From NCBI GenBank assembly GCA_905233745.1, contig CAJODA010000005.1, positions 1 to 55,024 on the forward strand: DNA of 55,024 bases, written 5' to 3'. A program made the position numbers and the translations under genes. The notes under the pieces were generated by a model. It made no database searches and had not been told where the DNA came from. It saw only the letters and a list, made by a program, of their open reading frames with translations. The stretch is from an uncultured Bacteroidales bacterium (lineage in GTDB: Bacteria > Bacteroidota > Bacteroidia > Bacteroidales > WCHB1-69). Of the stretch, positions 45,401 through 52,318 are shown one piece after another (position 1 is the first letter of the stretch; each line of letters opens with the position of its first letter).

Positions 45401-47002
45401 GAAACCGGTATCTATTCCGATACATTGCGCACGCCCGCCGGTTGCGACAGCCTCATCTTCACGATGAACTTCACCAAAGGTCTGCCGTTCTTCCATGCTG
45501 ACACTGTGGTGCTGCAGGCGGGACAGTCGTATGAATGGCGCAACCGCCAGATTACCGCTGTGGGCACCTACTACGATTCGCTTATGACAACCGTCGGCTG
45601 CGACAGTGTCTACAGCCTCGTGGTGACGATGCATAATTACCAGTATATTGAAAGTAATCCGATTTCACTCTGTCCGGGAGACTCCACCATCTGGCATGGA
45701 CAGATTATCTCTGATGGAGGCACCTATACCGATACGGTGGAAACGGGCAACCTTACGCTGATCTATAGCGTGGTGACCACGATGAACACGGCGTATTACT
45801 TTGAAGATACGGTGACCGTCTGCCAGGATGAACTGCCCTATGAGTGGCATGGACAATCCGTGACCGCCGCCGGTACACGTGTGCTGCCGCTACAGACTGT
45901 GGCTGGCTGCGACAGCGTCTATACGCTGACCCTCTTTGTGAACCCGGTCTATCGTATTGACTCCAGTATGATCCTTTGTGCCGATGAGATACCTTATATG
46001 TGGCACGGACAGTCCTTGTCGGAGACCGGCGTCTATTACGACAGCCTGAGTACAGTCAACGGTTGTGACAGCATTTACCAACTTGCCCTGACGGTGAATC
46101 CGGCCATTCGCCAAACCGACAGCGCCTCCATTTGCGAAGGTGAGGTTTATACTTGGCGTGGACATAACCTCCAAACCACCGGCTTCTACACCGACACCGT
46201 GCCCAATACGTATGGTTGCAACGATATCTACAATCTTTATCTGGTCGTGAATCTAAAGAGCTATGACACGGTGCGCGCCACGATTTGTCTCGGTGAAACC
46301 TACAGCGGAAACGGCTTCAACGTGACACCGACCAATGCCGGTGTTATATATGACCATCAAACCCTCGTCAACCAGAACAACTGCGACAGTCTGGTGTACC
46401 TGGTGCTTACTGTAAACAGCAGCTATCTGTTTGAATCCTCCGATGTCACTTGCGAAGGTACTCCTTACCTCTGGCATGGCCAGCAGTGCACCGAAGAGGG
46501 TACCTATTATGATAGTCTGCAGACGGTAGGCGGCTGCGACAGTGTCTTTATTTTCCATCTCACCGTCAACCCGTCATACGAGGTGTATGTGACCGACAGC
46601 ATACGCCTCCACGAGACATACGAGAATTACGGTATTTCCATACTCCCGGAGGATACGGGTACATATCAGTACACCATGAATTACAATACACAGTACGGTT
46701 GTGACAGTATCATCTATCTCACCCTGATTGTGTCTCCCAATATTGGTGTTGAGGATTATGTAACCCCGCAACTCCGCATTTATCCGAATCCTGCTGAGAC
46801 GTTTGTCAATATCGAAGGGGAACGCATGTCCAAGATATGGCTCTATGATATGCACGGACGTCTGCTCCAGGTTCAGGAGGCCGATACACCGGAGTTTACC
46901 CGTGTCTACTTGGAATCCGCTTCCACCGGTTATTATGTTGTGAAAGTTCAATTGATGGATGGCGCATTCATTACCAAAAAGATAATGGTGAAACGCTTCT
47001 AA
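36428..47002 (+). CDS. Giant T9SS-exported repeat protein (3524 aa)
   Basis: The protein opens with a signal peptide (MKKILLLLTTLFCCSFVFGQ). An N-terminal domain (about 20-360) with LPNPGFENW, KPDSIRFWASFY and DRLYIDDIYFVY resembles the putative carbohydrate-metabolism domain PCMD. Fifteen Ig-like units (Ig_7-like, about 80 aa, marked by CGAGxxTL and a W-Y core) span about 365-1570. Three GCDS units follow (1571-1720), then three more Ig-like units (1721-1970) and a long run of GCDS units (1971-3437). In all, 26 units keep the exact CDS motif, two have CNE or CND, and two lack it. The end (about 3440-3524, LRIYPNPAE to IMVKRF) is a T9SS type A sorting domain. I start at 36428, since the open frame from 36299 puts 43 unrelated residues before the signal peptide. 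Likely an adhesin or surface fibre; no enzyme domain is seen. Confidence 0.85.
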   Translation: MKKILLLLTTLFCCSFVFGQNVYQLPNPGFENWSGSGANLIPNGWHTFNEAQCDLTVGCSYGMENHHERSTYKHSGNYSCCIYSKHVSVLFINKLANGNFTTGKIRLGNTTPTSPENYNYSVTNGHSQRFHGKPDSIRFWASFYATTSGYTSGSATGTNARARVSAIIHDDFNMHDPVNDYSHVVAETECEFARTTSSSTLNWQCFRSAFTYHNNTNPQYVLVTLTNNKEAAQGSDADRLYIDDIYFVYNKMLSSLSVGNTMLTSGDLSSLNNTAYSLANGATTNTFSSSIAETNYPTYTYSASVCSENLSSVSIQAAAVSPRATVTVERDPTVANPYALVKVTHTDDSYYYFRIHFSNVVSVNQPTITGNTSACNNSSVTLTASSTTTGASYKWYNSNNVEVGNNATYSPSFSGVNSATSYAYTCKASKDGCYSEAASHSVTVNPQPNVTLNNGGVYSVCEGETVTVTASGANSYAWSDGLGSGATVYPTAAGTYTVTGTSIAGCTNTATATVTMNTRPTVTLVADVETVCAPSTITLTADGADTYSWTGVTGNNNTATVSATGTNTVTVTGTNATTNCSNTATITVVVYPLPIVTLTPSATAVCYPNTITLTAGGATSYSWSGATAENNTATISGIGNYSVTVTGMDDNGCSNTASQSVAVNAVPDAPVTTSGSICGTGQVELSASGTGGTCYWYASESTNESLAPGGTFTATLNTTGTMTYYVAVVSAAGCPSPRTPVTATAYDIPSEPSVSNISHCGPGTFTLTATAPAGASLQWFSDNQAAEPIDNLTVSPETTTSYYVRSDNGQCHSSLSTVTITINDIPAAPGNITFTPVCGSGSSQLSATPAAGCKINWYAVKDFSVQALAEGNSYTTTQLGESESRKYYLLSRNNNTGCVSDWDSVTVVVSPIPSLPTVQNSTLCAMGEVTLTGTPGDGGTTLKWYREDGTYLATGNSYTVTVTNAITNFKVSSYNETIGCEGDKIPVSVTVSATIPAPEVSSLVYACGGSATLTANAGSGATLQWYDASDNELPYNTPTMEVSNITASTLYKVSAKVGNCESAKSTVTVEPAAIPALPTASDVSRCGAGEVTLAASVEAGMACRWYVDNSTTDVLSSASPYTTTINATTTFYVAAINDTTQCVSGRQSVQAVVKTLPATPTTAPAAYCGAGTYTLSANANGNTEGGFHWYSDAEGNQEIQNPVEISTGATYYVAWTDNQPCRSALAQLVVTINAIPEMPTATAPDPFCRSGNSAVSVSLSAQPGNNGDACLWYNANQQNPVQQYNYGGNMSASTTYYVSTLNTSTGCESELLAIPVVINTIPAQITVGNQSRCGEGTVTFSATTTAPVTLRWYSANDELLATGGSFTTESLSATTTYKVSTVDTSTGCESAMSTITATVHPAVDAPNASTPLTLCGAGNTTLTATTTQGNSLRWFADANGEQSLESNADGSYTTPTLAVGETYTCYVGAYNNNCSGPLTPVTVHVYAVPELTTLTNDEICGAGDAQLSAATVDGAEVRWYTTAEATEYQTGTSLNLPGINATTVRYAQAVDANTGCQSARQAVTAFVYEIYQADTNATACDNFVWHGKPAFTQSGDYVDTLSSVHGCDSIVTLHLTLNQTKRTSVDSTVCNSISWIRGKTYTVSGTYVDTLTSATNCDSIVTLNLTVKQTTYATDNLVLCSNQLPYEYNGTQILDEGSYTITIENAVGCDSVISLTVEVNPQPAEATVTSGARCGEGVVTLQASHGTNGNTCYWYADDVTTDTLHAGNSYQPYLSANDTFYVAAVNTNTGCKSARKPVMATVNANPAEPDVTPAARCGAGAVTLNVTVEDPTLVVRWFANTAPNAQPIDTGLQFNIQNLTATSTYYAESYNSTTNCKSNRTPVTATINAIPALPIVSPITHCGPGTFTLEANNTTSCRWYETQDATTYTEGAAYSTGYLAESRSYFVSNVNATTGCESGKQELTITLYPEYEPQDIFVETCQNTQLYHYVNGQIDAYFNVNTPQTSIYTYYLKTQNNCDSTIVLHLTVNPVKDTILYVTTCQSETPYHYQNGRIDTNLNVSTTASQAIVYHFSTENGCDSTVTVNVTVNPTYAPVINRTICEGSSIFFGGEYRTTAGTYVENLQSVNGCDSVVTLNLQVSEQELVTFTEHVCYGDSYNQNGFNITNATETQTYTHSGTSVSQCDSITELHLIVHDLNTTTLYDTLCLGESFSKLGFNVTPTTVGDTVITRVVQTAYNCDSTIVLNLRVNPVYYLTDAVTTCQSETPYHYDAENVDLDVQTPGTRIIYYYHETAAGCDSNITLTLTVTPTYQTVIPLSVCQSATPYQYQNGAIDTTFDVSTPRQETIVYHFETMNQCDSIITLNLTVNPSYSKDTIVSVCDVELPYLWNNDPQYSYSASGDYPITYELATGCDSVINLHLIVHQSFEKDTNIQICEGALPYVFDEQHIFNSQGRYTVSLTSHFGCDSIYNVQLMVTPSITHTLTRNICDSELPFVYEDSTFTHAGNFTVVKTRPDGCNEITYLTLNVNPTYNTSASISICESELPYHVGDSVFNQAGVKTVHFSTSRSCDSAVTVTLTVNPVYTTDIPVTICDNELPYHFVNGQIDTSIASVSSPTTTFSFNLSSVNNCDSVVRLQLTVNPTYERDIPVTICANELPYWFINGQIDTTINDVDAQVSTFEFNLATVHNCDSLVRLNLTVNPVYSKDTTVTLCDNELPYQFVCGQIDTVFRTGTPQASSYNFILSTQNGCDSTVTLHLIVNPTYYIPEEVTIRSTEVPFLWHGMEFNESTTAYDSLKTLAGCDSVYYLDLTVTEFNVITDNPIVLCQGETETWRGKVLSEQGTYRDTVLTDNSIYIVSVTVNPTYHLTDSLEVCASELPYVWYGRRFTGDSVAVVNYQTSTFCDSTYTLVFTVKPTYNIVKDTLVCGSDAVPFTWHNHIISASGDYVDTMTTISGCDSVLTLRVHVTTESYVADSMTVCGADASYTWHGRILTETGIYSDTLRTPAGCDSLIFTMNFTKGLPFFHADTVVLQAGQSYEWRNRQITAVGTYYDSLMTTVGCDSVYSLVVTMHNYQYIESNPISLCPGDSTIWHGQIISDGGTYTDTVETGNLTLIYSVVTTMNTAYYFEDTVTVCQDELPYEWHGQSVTAAGTRVLPLQTVAGCDSVYTLTLFVNPVYRIDSSMILCADEIPYMWHGQSLSETGVYYDSLSTVNGCDSIYQLALTVNPAIRQTDSASICEGEVYTWRGHNLQTTGFYTDTVPNTYGCNDIYNLYLVVNLKSYDTVRATICLGETYSGNGFNVTPTNAGVIYDHQTLVNQNNCDSLVYLVLTVNSSYLFESSDVTCEGTPYLWHGQQCTEEGTYYDSLQTVGGCDSVFIFHLTVNPSYEVYVTDSIRLHETYENYGISILPEDTGTYQYTMNYNTQYGCDSIIYLTLIVSPNIGVEDYVTPQLRIYPNPAETFVNIEGERMSKIWLYDMHGRLLQVQEADTPEFTRVYLESASTGYYVVKVQLMDGAFITKKIMVKRF
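41140..46740 (+). repeat. Coding tandem repeats of the GCDS type
   Basis: About 30 units of 45-70 residues follow the pattern C-x2-E-L-P-Y-x-W, a G-x-Y-x-D segment, then G/N-C-D-S-x3-L-x-L-T-V-N-P. Each unit has two conserved cysteines that may form a disulphide. The run is broken once by three Ig-like units at about 41590-42340. The three units at about 44170-44710 are nearly identical in their ELPY and NGQIDT parts, pointing to recent duplication. Confidence 0.75.
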
Positions 47003-47019
47003 CAAATCTGTAACAATTT

Positions 47020-47053
47020 AAGAGACACGGCCAAAACCGTGTCTCTTTTTTTG
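47020..47053 (+). terminator. Rho-independent terminator of the giant surface-protein gene
   Basis: An 11-bp perfect stem (AAGAGACACGG with CCGTGTCTCTT), a 6-nt CCAAAA loop and a run of T residues lie 18 nt after the stop codon. The next promoter box begins 2 nt after the T-run. Confidence 0.85.
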
Positions 47054-47054
47054 C

Positions 47055-47062
47055 TATTTTTG
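47055..47062 (+). promoter_or_regulatory. -7 promoter box for the activase gene
   Basis: TATTTTTG matches TAnnTTTG and lies directly behind the terminator T-tract. The expected start point falls on a small dyad, TGACAA-TT-TTGTCA (47068-47081), which could be an operator. The leader to the ATG at 47206 is about 140 nt. Confidence 0.45.
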
Positions 47063-47205
47063 CGCCTTGACAATTTTGTCAGTATTTCATTTTAGCACCG
47101 AAGAACCTTTGTTCCAATGTGTGATGAAAGAGAAAACGGGCTTTTTGGTCAAGGTGGTGCAAGGCTTATCATGGTGTCCCGTTTCAATTCGTGATTTGAA
47201 ATAGA

Positions 47206-50200
47206 ATGAATAGTAATTTGAAAATCGGTATAGATATAGGTTCTACCACGGTAAAGGTTGTTGTGCTTGATGATCGGGATGAGAGATGTTATGCGGATTA
47301 TCGCAGGCACAACATGAACATTCGAAGTACGCTCCTGGAATTGTTGGCTCCGGTGGCAGTCAAGTATCCGGATGCCTGGTTGCATGTGGCTGTCACTGGT
47401 TCAGTGGGCATGGGTTACGCTGAATGTTGGCGTATGTCCTTCGTTCAGGAGGTGATTGCCGCCGCCACGCTTGTGAAACGCCAATTTCCGCAAACGCGCA
47501 CTTTTATAGACATAGGTGGTGAGGATAGCAAGATGATCTTCTTTGAAGAGGGGCGCGTGCCCGACATCCGCATGAACGGCAACTGTGCCGGCGGAACGGG
47601 TGCGTTCATTGATCAGACTGCGGGATTGCTCAATGTGGAACCATCCAAATTGAACGAGCTGGCGGCCAATGCACAGACGGTATATCCAATCGCTTCGCGT
47701 TGCGGTGTCTTCTCCAAAACAGACATCCAGAATCTGCTCGCCCGCCATGTGGGCAAAGAGGATGTGGCCCTGTCGGTGTTCAATGCTGTCGCCTTGCAGG
47801 TGATAGGCACGCTCTCGCGAGGACTAGATGTGTGCCCTCCCGTGTTTTTCTGCGGCGGTCCGTTTGCCTTCCTGCCCGAGTTGAAAAAGGTCTTTCTCCA
47901 AAATCTCCATATTACAGAGGCCGATTGTGTGGACGTGCCCGATGCACGCATAGTGCCCGCCTATGGCGCTGCACTCATGGCTGCTGACGAGTGCCACGAA
48001 ACGATCCCCATGGCTCAGTTTATCTACAATGTCGAGCACATGGTCATGGACAATGACGCCTTGCTTCAAAATCGCCTTGCCCCGCTTTTCCAGAGCAACA
48101 CGGAATTTGAAACGTGGAAACAGCAGAAGCAGAATTACAGCGTGCCACGTGTGTCGTGGGAGGAGCTTCAAACCCCGGATGTGTTTATGGGTGTGGACTC
48201 CGGCTCCACTACCACCAAACTGGTTGTGCTTGATGGTCGGGGGCGGCTGCTCTACCGTGACTATCGTAATAATGACGGTAACAGCTTTGATGCTTTCATG
48301 AAGTCCCTCAATGGTTTCAAACAGGCTTGCGATGAACACCATTTTGTCCCGAGAATCCTCAACAGTGCCGTTACGGGATACGGGGAGAATCTCCTCAAAA
48401 CCGCCTTCGGCCTGCACCACGGCGTGGTGGAAACCATGGCCCATTATACGGGTGCCAGGAGTGTTTCTCCAGAGGTCTCCTTCATTCTCGATATCGGAGG
48501 TCAGGATATGAAGGCTATCTTTGTCGAAAACCAGGCTATTAGAAGATTGGAAATCAATGAGGCCTGTTCTTCGGGATGCGGCTCCTTCATTGAAACATTT
48601 GCCAAGATGCTTGGCTATACGGTTGCTGACTTCGCCCGTATCGCTTGCGAGGCCAAACACCCCTATGATTTGGGAACCCGGTGCACGGTGTTCATGAATT
48701 CCAAGGTGAAACAGGCTATGCGCGAAGGGGCCACTCCGGAAGACATTTCTGCCGGATTTGCCTATTCTGTTATCAAGAATTGTCTGTTCAAGGTGTTGAA
48801 GCTAAGAAAAACAGAGGAACTGGGAAATCATATTGTGGTGCAAGGGGGCACTTTTAAGAACTTGGCCGTGGTGCGTGCTTTGGAACTCCTCACCGGACGC
48901 GATGTGCGTTTCTCTGACATCCCTGAGCTGATGGGAGCCTATGGCTGTGCCCTTTTTGCCAAGGAACAGTCAACCGGACAACCCCTGACACTTGAAGACC
49001 TGCTCTCGGTGCAGCAGTATGAAACGGAGCAGCAAACCTGCCCTGGCTGTCCGAATAACTGCACTGTCATCCAATATAAGTTTTCCAATAATCGCACCTT
49101 TTATTCGGGTAATAATTGCGAAAAAGTCTTTGCGAACGTTTCGGAAGTGAAACAGAAGGGACAGAACCAGCACCATGAGCGCCTTAAACTGTTGTTCCAG
49201 CGCAAGCCCTTTTCTGCGGAGGCGGCCAGGCTCAACATTGGAATTCCGCGTTCGTTGGGCATGTTTGAGCTGTATCCTTTCTGGCATGCCCTCTTTACAG
49301 CGTGCGGTTTCAATGTGGTGCTGTCCGGAAAATCCACCAACCGTTTATATGAGAAGGGCATCCATACTGTGATGTCCGAGAATATCTGTTTCCCAGCCAA
49401 GTTGATGCATGGTCATGTGTACGACTTGGTACAGCGTGGGGTGGATCGCATTTTCTATCCTTATGTTGTGATGGAAAAGAGGGCTGACGACCGGGCTCGC
49501 AATAGCTACAACTGCCCCATTGTGGCTGGCTATTCCGATGTGATGAGGAATGCTATAGATACGGAGGAGCGTTTTGGCATTCCCTTTGACGCCCCGGTGG
49601 TCTCTTTTCATGAAGAAGCCTTGATGCGTGTGGGCTGTCGCAAGTATTTGGCCACGCTGGGTGTCGGACGCAAGGCTGCCGAACAAGCGATAGACGTGGC
49701 TGAACGCGCACAGCGTGAGTTTGTCGCCGAACAGCACCGGCGTGCGCAGGAAATTGTGCGGAAGGCCAGGGAAGAGAACCGAATGGTGGTGGTGCTGGCA
49801 GGTCGCCCGTACCACTCCGACCCGCTCATCCAGCACAAGATTTCTGACGTGCTTGCCGATATGGGTATTGATGTGGTGACTGAGTTTGTGGCGGATGACG
49901 ACGACAAGGCGGTCTATGAGGAACTGATGGCCGTTACCCAGTGGACCTATCCGAACCGCGTGTTCAAGGCGGCACACTATGTGGCTAACAGCAAAGATAA
50001 CGTGCACTTTATGATGATAACCTCCTTCGGCTGTGGACCGGATGCCTTCATTATTGATGAGATCCATGATATTCTGGATCGCAAGGGCAAGAGTTTCACG
50101 CTGTTGAAGGTGGATGATGTGAATAACATAGGCTCCTTGCGTCTGCGGGTGCGCTCTATGGTGGAGAGTTTGCGGTTTAGCCATAAGATGGAGGTGGATA

Positions 50201-51438
50201 AGCCCTTCGTCACCACACCTGTTTTTGGAGAAGCTGACCGCCGGCGCACGATTCTGGGCCCGACTTTCGCTACCGGATACACGGAATTTTTCCCGACTCT
50301 GTTCAAAATGGCAGGTTACAACCTGGTGGTTTTGCCAATGGGTGACAAGGAGTGCGTGGAACTCGGCCTGCAGTATGCTAACAATGAAGTCTGTTATCCG
50401 GCAACTATTGTGGTGGGCAGTCTGCTCAAGGCTCTGCGTAGCGGCCGGTACAATCCGGATGATGTCTCCGTTATTATCACGCAGACTGGCGGGCAGTGCC
50501 GGGCAACCAATTACATTATGCTGATAAAGAAAGCGCTGGTGTCTGCTGGCTTTGAACAGGTGCCGGTCCTTTCGCTGGCACTGGGCAATACCAAGGCCAA
50601 CGAGCAACCGGGCTTTGTGGTTGATTTCAAGAAATTGGCGGTGCCGGCCCTCTTCGCCTTGCTCTACGCTGATTGTATTTCTCGCATGTATTATGCTGCG
50701 CGCCCAAGGGAATTGCAGCGTGGAAAAGCCAAAGAAATCAAAAACCGTTACATCGAGAGATCCTTCCCGCTTATTGAGAACCGCGACTACAAAGGTCTGC
50801 GCAAATTGCTGGCCGAGGCAGTGGATGAGTTTATGGCGAATATGGACTGTGACAAAATACTGCCGCAAATCGGCGTGGTGGGGGAGATATACATCAAGTA
50901 TAACGAGTTCGGCCATCTGAATGTGCTGGACTGGCTGGCCGACCAAGGCGTGGAGGTGGTAGCCCCCTCTATCTATAATTTCTTCATCAACAGCTTTGTC
51001 AACCGCCACATCAACAAGCAAAACCATATCAAATCCGTTGATATGCCGTTGTGGCTGACCGATATCGGATATAAGCTCATTTTCCGTTTGGCAAAAAGCT
51101 TTGACAAAATTTGCGCCCCATTCCCGTATTATCGTCCGTTTGCTGATATTTTCCATGAGGCCAGACTGGCGTCGCGTATAGTCAATATGGCGGCCAACTT
51201 CGGTGAGGGATGGCTTATCCCTGCCGAGATGTCCGCTCTGGCCGAAAGCGGAGTGAAGAATGTGGTCAGTCTGCAACCTTTCGGCTGTATCTCCAACCAT
51301 GTCATTTCCAAAGGAATAGAAAAGAAAATGCGAAAATTCTATCCCGACCTCAATATGCTGTTCCTTGATTTTGATGGAGGTACAAGCGAGGCCAATGTCT
51401 TCAACCGCCTGCATTTCATGATTGGGAACGAAAAATAA
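47206..51438 (+). CDS. Double acyl-CoA dehydratase activase (BadF/BadG/BcrA/BcrD) fused to HgdB-like region
   Basis: The 1410-aa protein has two ASKHA ATPase activase domains in tandem. The first (about 1-270) begins IGIDIGSTTVKVVVLD and keeps the cluster cysteines in NCAGGTG and SRCGVFSKTD. The second (about 325-600) begins MGVDSGSTTTKLVVLD, with cysteines in NEACSSGCG and GTRCTVFMNSK. A cysteine-rich linker (CPGCPNNC, near 611) comes next. The rest (about 660-1400) corresponds to DUF2229 and an HgdB-like 2-hydroxyacyl-CoA dehydratase component. Such activases use ATP and a [4Fe-4S] cluster to send low-potential electrons to radical dehydratases or to double-cubane-cluster reductases. They are oxygen-sensitive, so the host is probably anaerobic. 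No separate dehydratase subunits are adjacent, and the electron acceptor or substrate is unknown. It is a single-gene unit with its own promoter. Confidence 0.88.
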   Translation: MNSNLKIGIDIGSTTVKVVVLDDRDERCYADYRRHNMNIRSTLLELLAPVAVKYPDAWLHVAVTGSVGMGYAECWRMSFVQEVIAAATLVKRQFPQTRTFIDIGGEDSKMIFFEEGRVPDIRMNGNCAGGTGAFIDQTAGLLNVEPSKLNELAANAQTVYPIASRCGVFSKTDIQNLLARHVGKEDVALSVFNAVALQVIGTLSRGLDVCPPVFFCGGPFAFLPELKKVFLQNLHITEADCVDVPDARIVPAYGAALMAADECHETIPMAQFIYNVEHMVMDNDALLQNRLAPLFQSNTEFETWKQQKQNYSVPRVSWEELQTPDVFMGVDSGSTTTKLVVLDGRGRLLYRDYRNNDGNSFDAFMKSLNGFKQACDEHHFVPRILNSAVTGYGENLLKTAFGLHHGVVETMAHYTGARSVSPEVSFILDIGGQDMKAIFVENQAIRRLEINEACSSGCGSFIETFAKMLGYTVADFARIACEAKHPYDLGTRCTVFMNSKVKQAMREGATPEDISAGFAYSVIKNCLFKVLKLRKTEELGNHIVVQGGTFKNLAVVRALELLTGRDVRFSDIPELMGAYGCALFAKEQSTGQPLTLEDLLSVQQYETEQQTCPGCPNNCTVIQYKFSNNRTFYSGNNCEKVFANVSEVKQKGQNQHHERLKLLFQRKPFSAEAARLNIGIPRSLGMFELYPFWHALFTACGFNVVLSGKSTNRLYEKGIHTVMSENICFPAKLMHGHVYDLVQRGVDRIFYPYVVMEKRADDRARNSYNCPIVAGYSDVMRNAIDTEERFGIPFDAPVVSFHEEALMRVGCRKYLATLGVGRKAAEQAIDVAERAQREFVAEQHRRAQEIVRKAREENRMVVVLAGRPYHSDPLIQHKISDVLADMGIDVVTEFVADDDDKAVYEELMAVTQWTYPNRVFKAAHYVANSKDNVHFMMITSFGCGPDAFIIDEIHDILDRKGKSFTLLKVDDVNNIGSLRLRVRSMVESLRFSHKMEVDKPFVTTPVFGEADRRRTILGPTFATGYTEFFPTLFKMAGYNLVVLPMGDKECVELGLQYANNEVCYPATIVVGSLLKALRSGRYNPDDVSVIITQTGGQCRATNYIMLIKKALVSAGFEQVPVLSLALGNTKANEQPGFVVDFKKLAVPALFALLYADCISRMYYAARPRELQRGKAKEIKNRYIERSFPLIENRDYKGLRKLLAEAVDEFMANMDCDKILPQIGVVGEIYIKYNEFGHLNVLDWLADQGVEVVAPSIYNFFINSFVNRHINKQNHIKSVDMPLWLTDIGYKLIFRLAKSFDKICAPFPYYRPFADIFHEARLASRIVNMAANFGEGWLIPAEMSALAESGVKNVVSLQPFGCISNHVISKGIEKKMRKFYPDLNMLFLDFDGGTSEANVFNRLHFMIGNEK

Positions 51439-51463
51439 CGGGCGACAAATTCTAAACGATTAG

Positions 51464-51492
51464 TTGATACATTTTAAAAAAATCTATTTTTG
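51464..51492 (+). promoter_or_regulatory. Bacteroidota promoter (-33 and -7) for the lipoprotein gene
   Basis: A TTG at 51464-51466 and TATTTTTG at 51485-51492 are separated by 18 nt, close to the spacing known for Bacteroidota promoters. The leader to the ATG at 51581 would be about 80 nt. This is the best complete promoter in the window. Confidence 0.55.
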
Positions 51493-51580
51493 CAACACTG
51501 TTAGCAAAGGTGGAAAAGCCGCTTTTTGTTGTTTTTTGTTTTTATGATAAGGAAATGTTTAACTTAAAATTATTCGAATT

Positions 51581-52225
51581 ATGAAAAAATTGTTTGTGCT
51601 AGTGGCTCTGTTTTCTGGAGCAATGCTTTTCACTTCCTGCGGCGATGATTTTGCCCAGAATGTGTTTGATATGGTTTCCGGTAATGCCAATGTTACTTAT
51701 TCCGAAGGCAATGATGAGGATTTTTCCTCCAGCATTGTGATGTATGACAGGGAAGCTTCCCATCCTTATGCCTTGGGCGTTTCCATGAACATGGATATTG
51801 ACCAGTTGTTAAACACAACGAGTGCGGATCAAATCCAGTTCCCATGCATGGCTTATCGCCTGGTGGGCTCGGAATTCAGTTCCGGAACCGATTTGACAGT
51901 TAACAATGTGTTGACCGAAGCTGAGTTGAATGATTTCTCTTACCAGAGTCTGATGAATGGCAGATTTGCCGAAAATCATGTGGTGGGAATCGCATTGAAC
52001 GAGCATCAGTTCTATGTGATGAGCACTGGTCAAATTCATATCGCCAAAGTGAATATCTCCAAGATAGAGGGATCTTTTGAGGGCAATGCCTATTTGATAG
52101 ATGTGACGAACGGGGATAACCCGACGATTTCCACAGAGTTGTATCCCATCAGCGGCAGCTTCAAGAGCCGTGTGATTCCGATGCTGCCCTGGTTGGCTAA
52201 TCTTCAAAGTGAAATGGACGAATAA
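51581..52225 (+). CDS. Hypothetical lipoprotein
   Basis: The 214-aa protein has a clear lipobox (MLFTSC) after a hydrophobic signal. The residues after the cysteine (GDDF) are acidic, as in the surface-export signal of Bacteroidota lipoproteins. The mature part is predicted beta-rich and ends with a hydrophobic PMLPWLANL segment. I do not recognise a family. It is a single-gene unit with its own promoter and a strong shared terminator. It is the last of three + strand genes that separate pyrK from pyrD. Confidence 0.7.
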   Translation: MKKLFVLVALFSGAMLFTSCGDDFAQNVFDMVSGNANVTYSEGNDEDFSSSIVMYDREASHPYALGVSMNMDIDQLLNTTSADQIQFPCMAYRLVGSEFSSGTDLTVNNVLTEAELNDFSYQSLMNGRFAENHVVGIALNEHQFYVMSTGQIHIAKVNISKIEGSFEGNAYLIDVTNGDNPTISTELYPISGSFKSRVIPMLPWLANLQSEMDE

Positions 52226-52257
52226 GCCTGTTTTATCGTCTTGTCACATCTTATCCA

Positions 52258-52299
52258 AACAACAAGAGGGGTCCGCATTCGCGGACCCCTCTTGTTGTT
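52258..52299. terminator. Bidirectional hairpin between lipoprotein gene and pyrK
   Basis: A perfect 19-bp stem (AACAACAAGAGGGGTCCGC and its exact complement) closes on a 4-nt ATTC loop. It lies 33 nt after the lipoprotein stop and 20 nt after the convergent pyrK stop. There is no long T-tract, but both sides leave through TTGTTGTT, so it can act in both directions. Confidence 0.75.
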
Positions 52300-52318
52300 G
52301 CTTGATTATGCACGCAGT

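Noticed and set aside
42644-47005. Series of - strand frames opposite the giant gene
   Set aside because: They mirror the GCDS repeat units and carry no independent motif or spacing like an operon.
49345-51414. 689-codon open frame on the - strand opposite the activase gene
   Set aside because: It is fully antisense to a gene with clear catalytic motifs, has no recognisable domain and reads like reverse translation of conserved codons. Long shadow frames are expected with this codon use.
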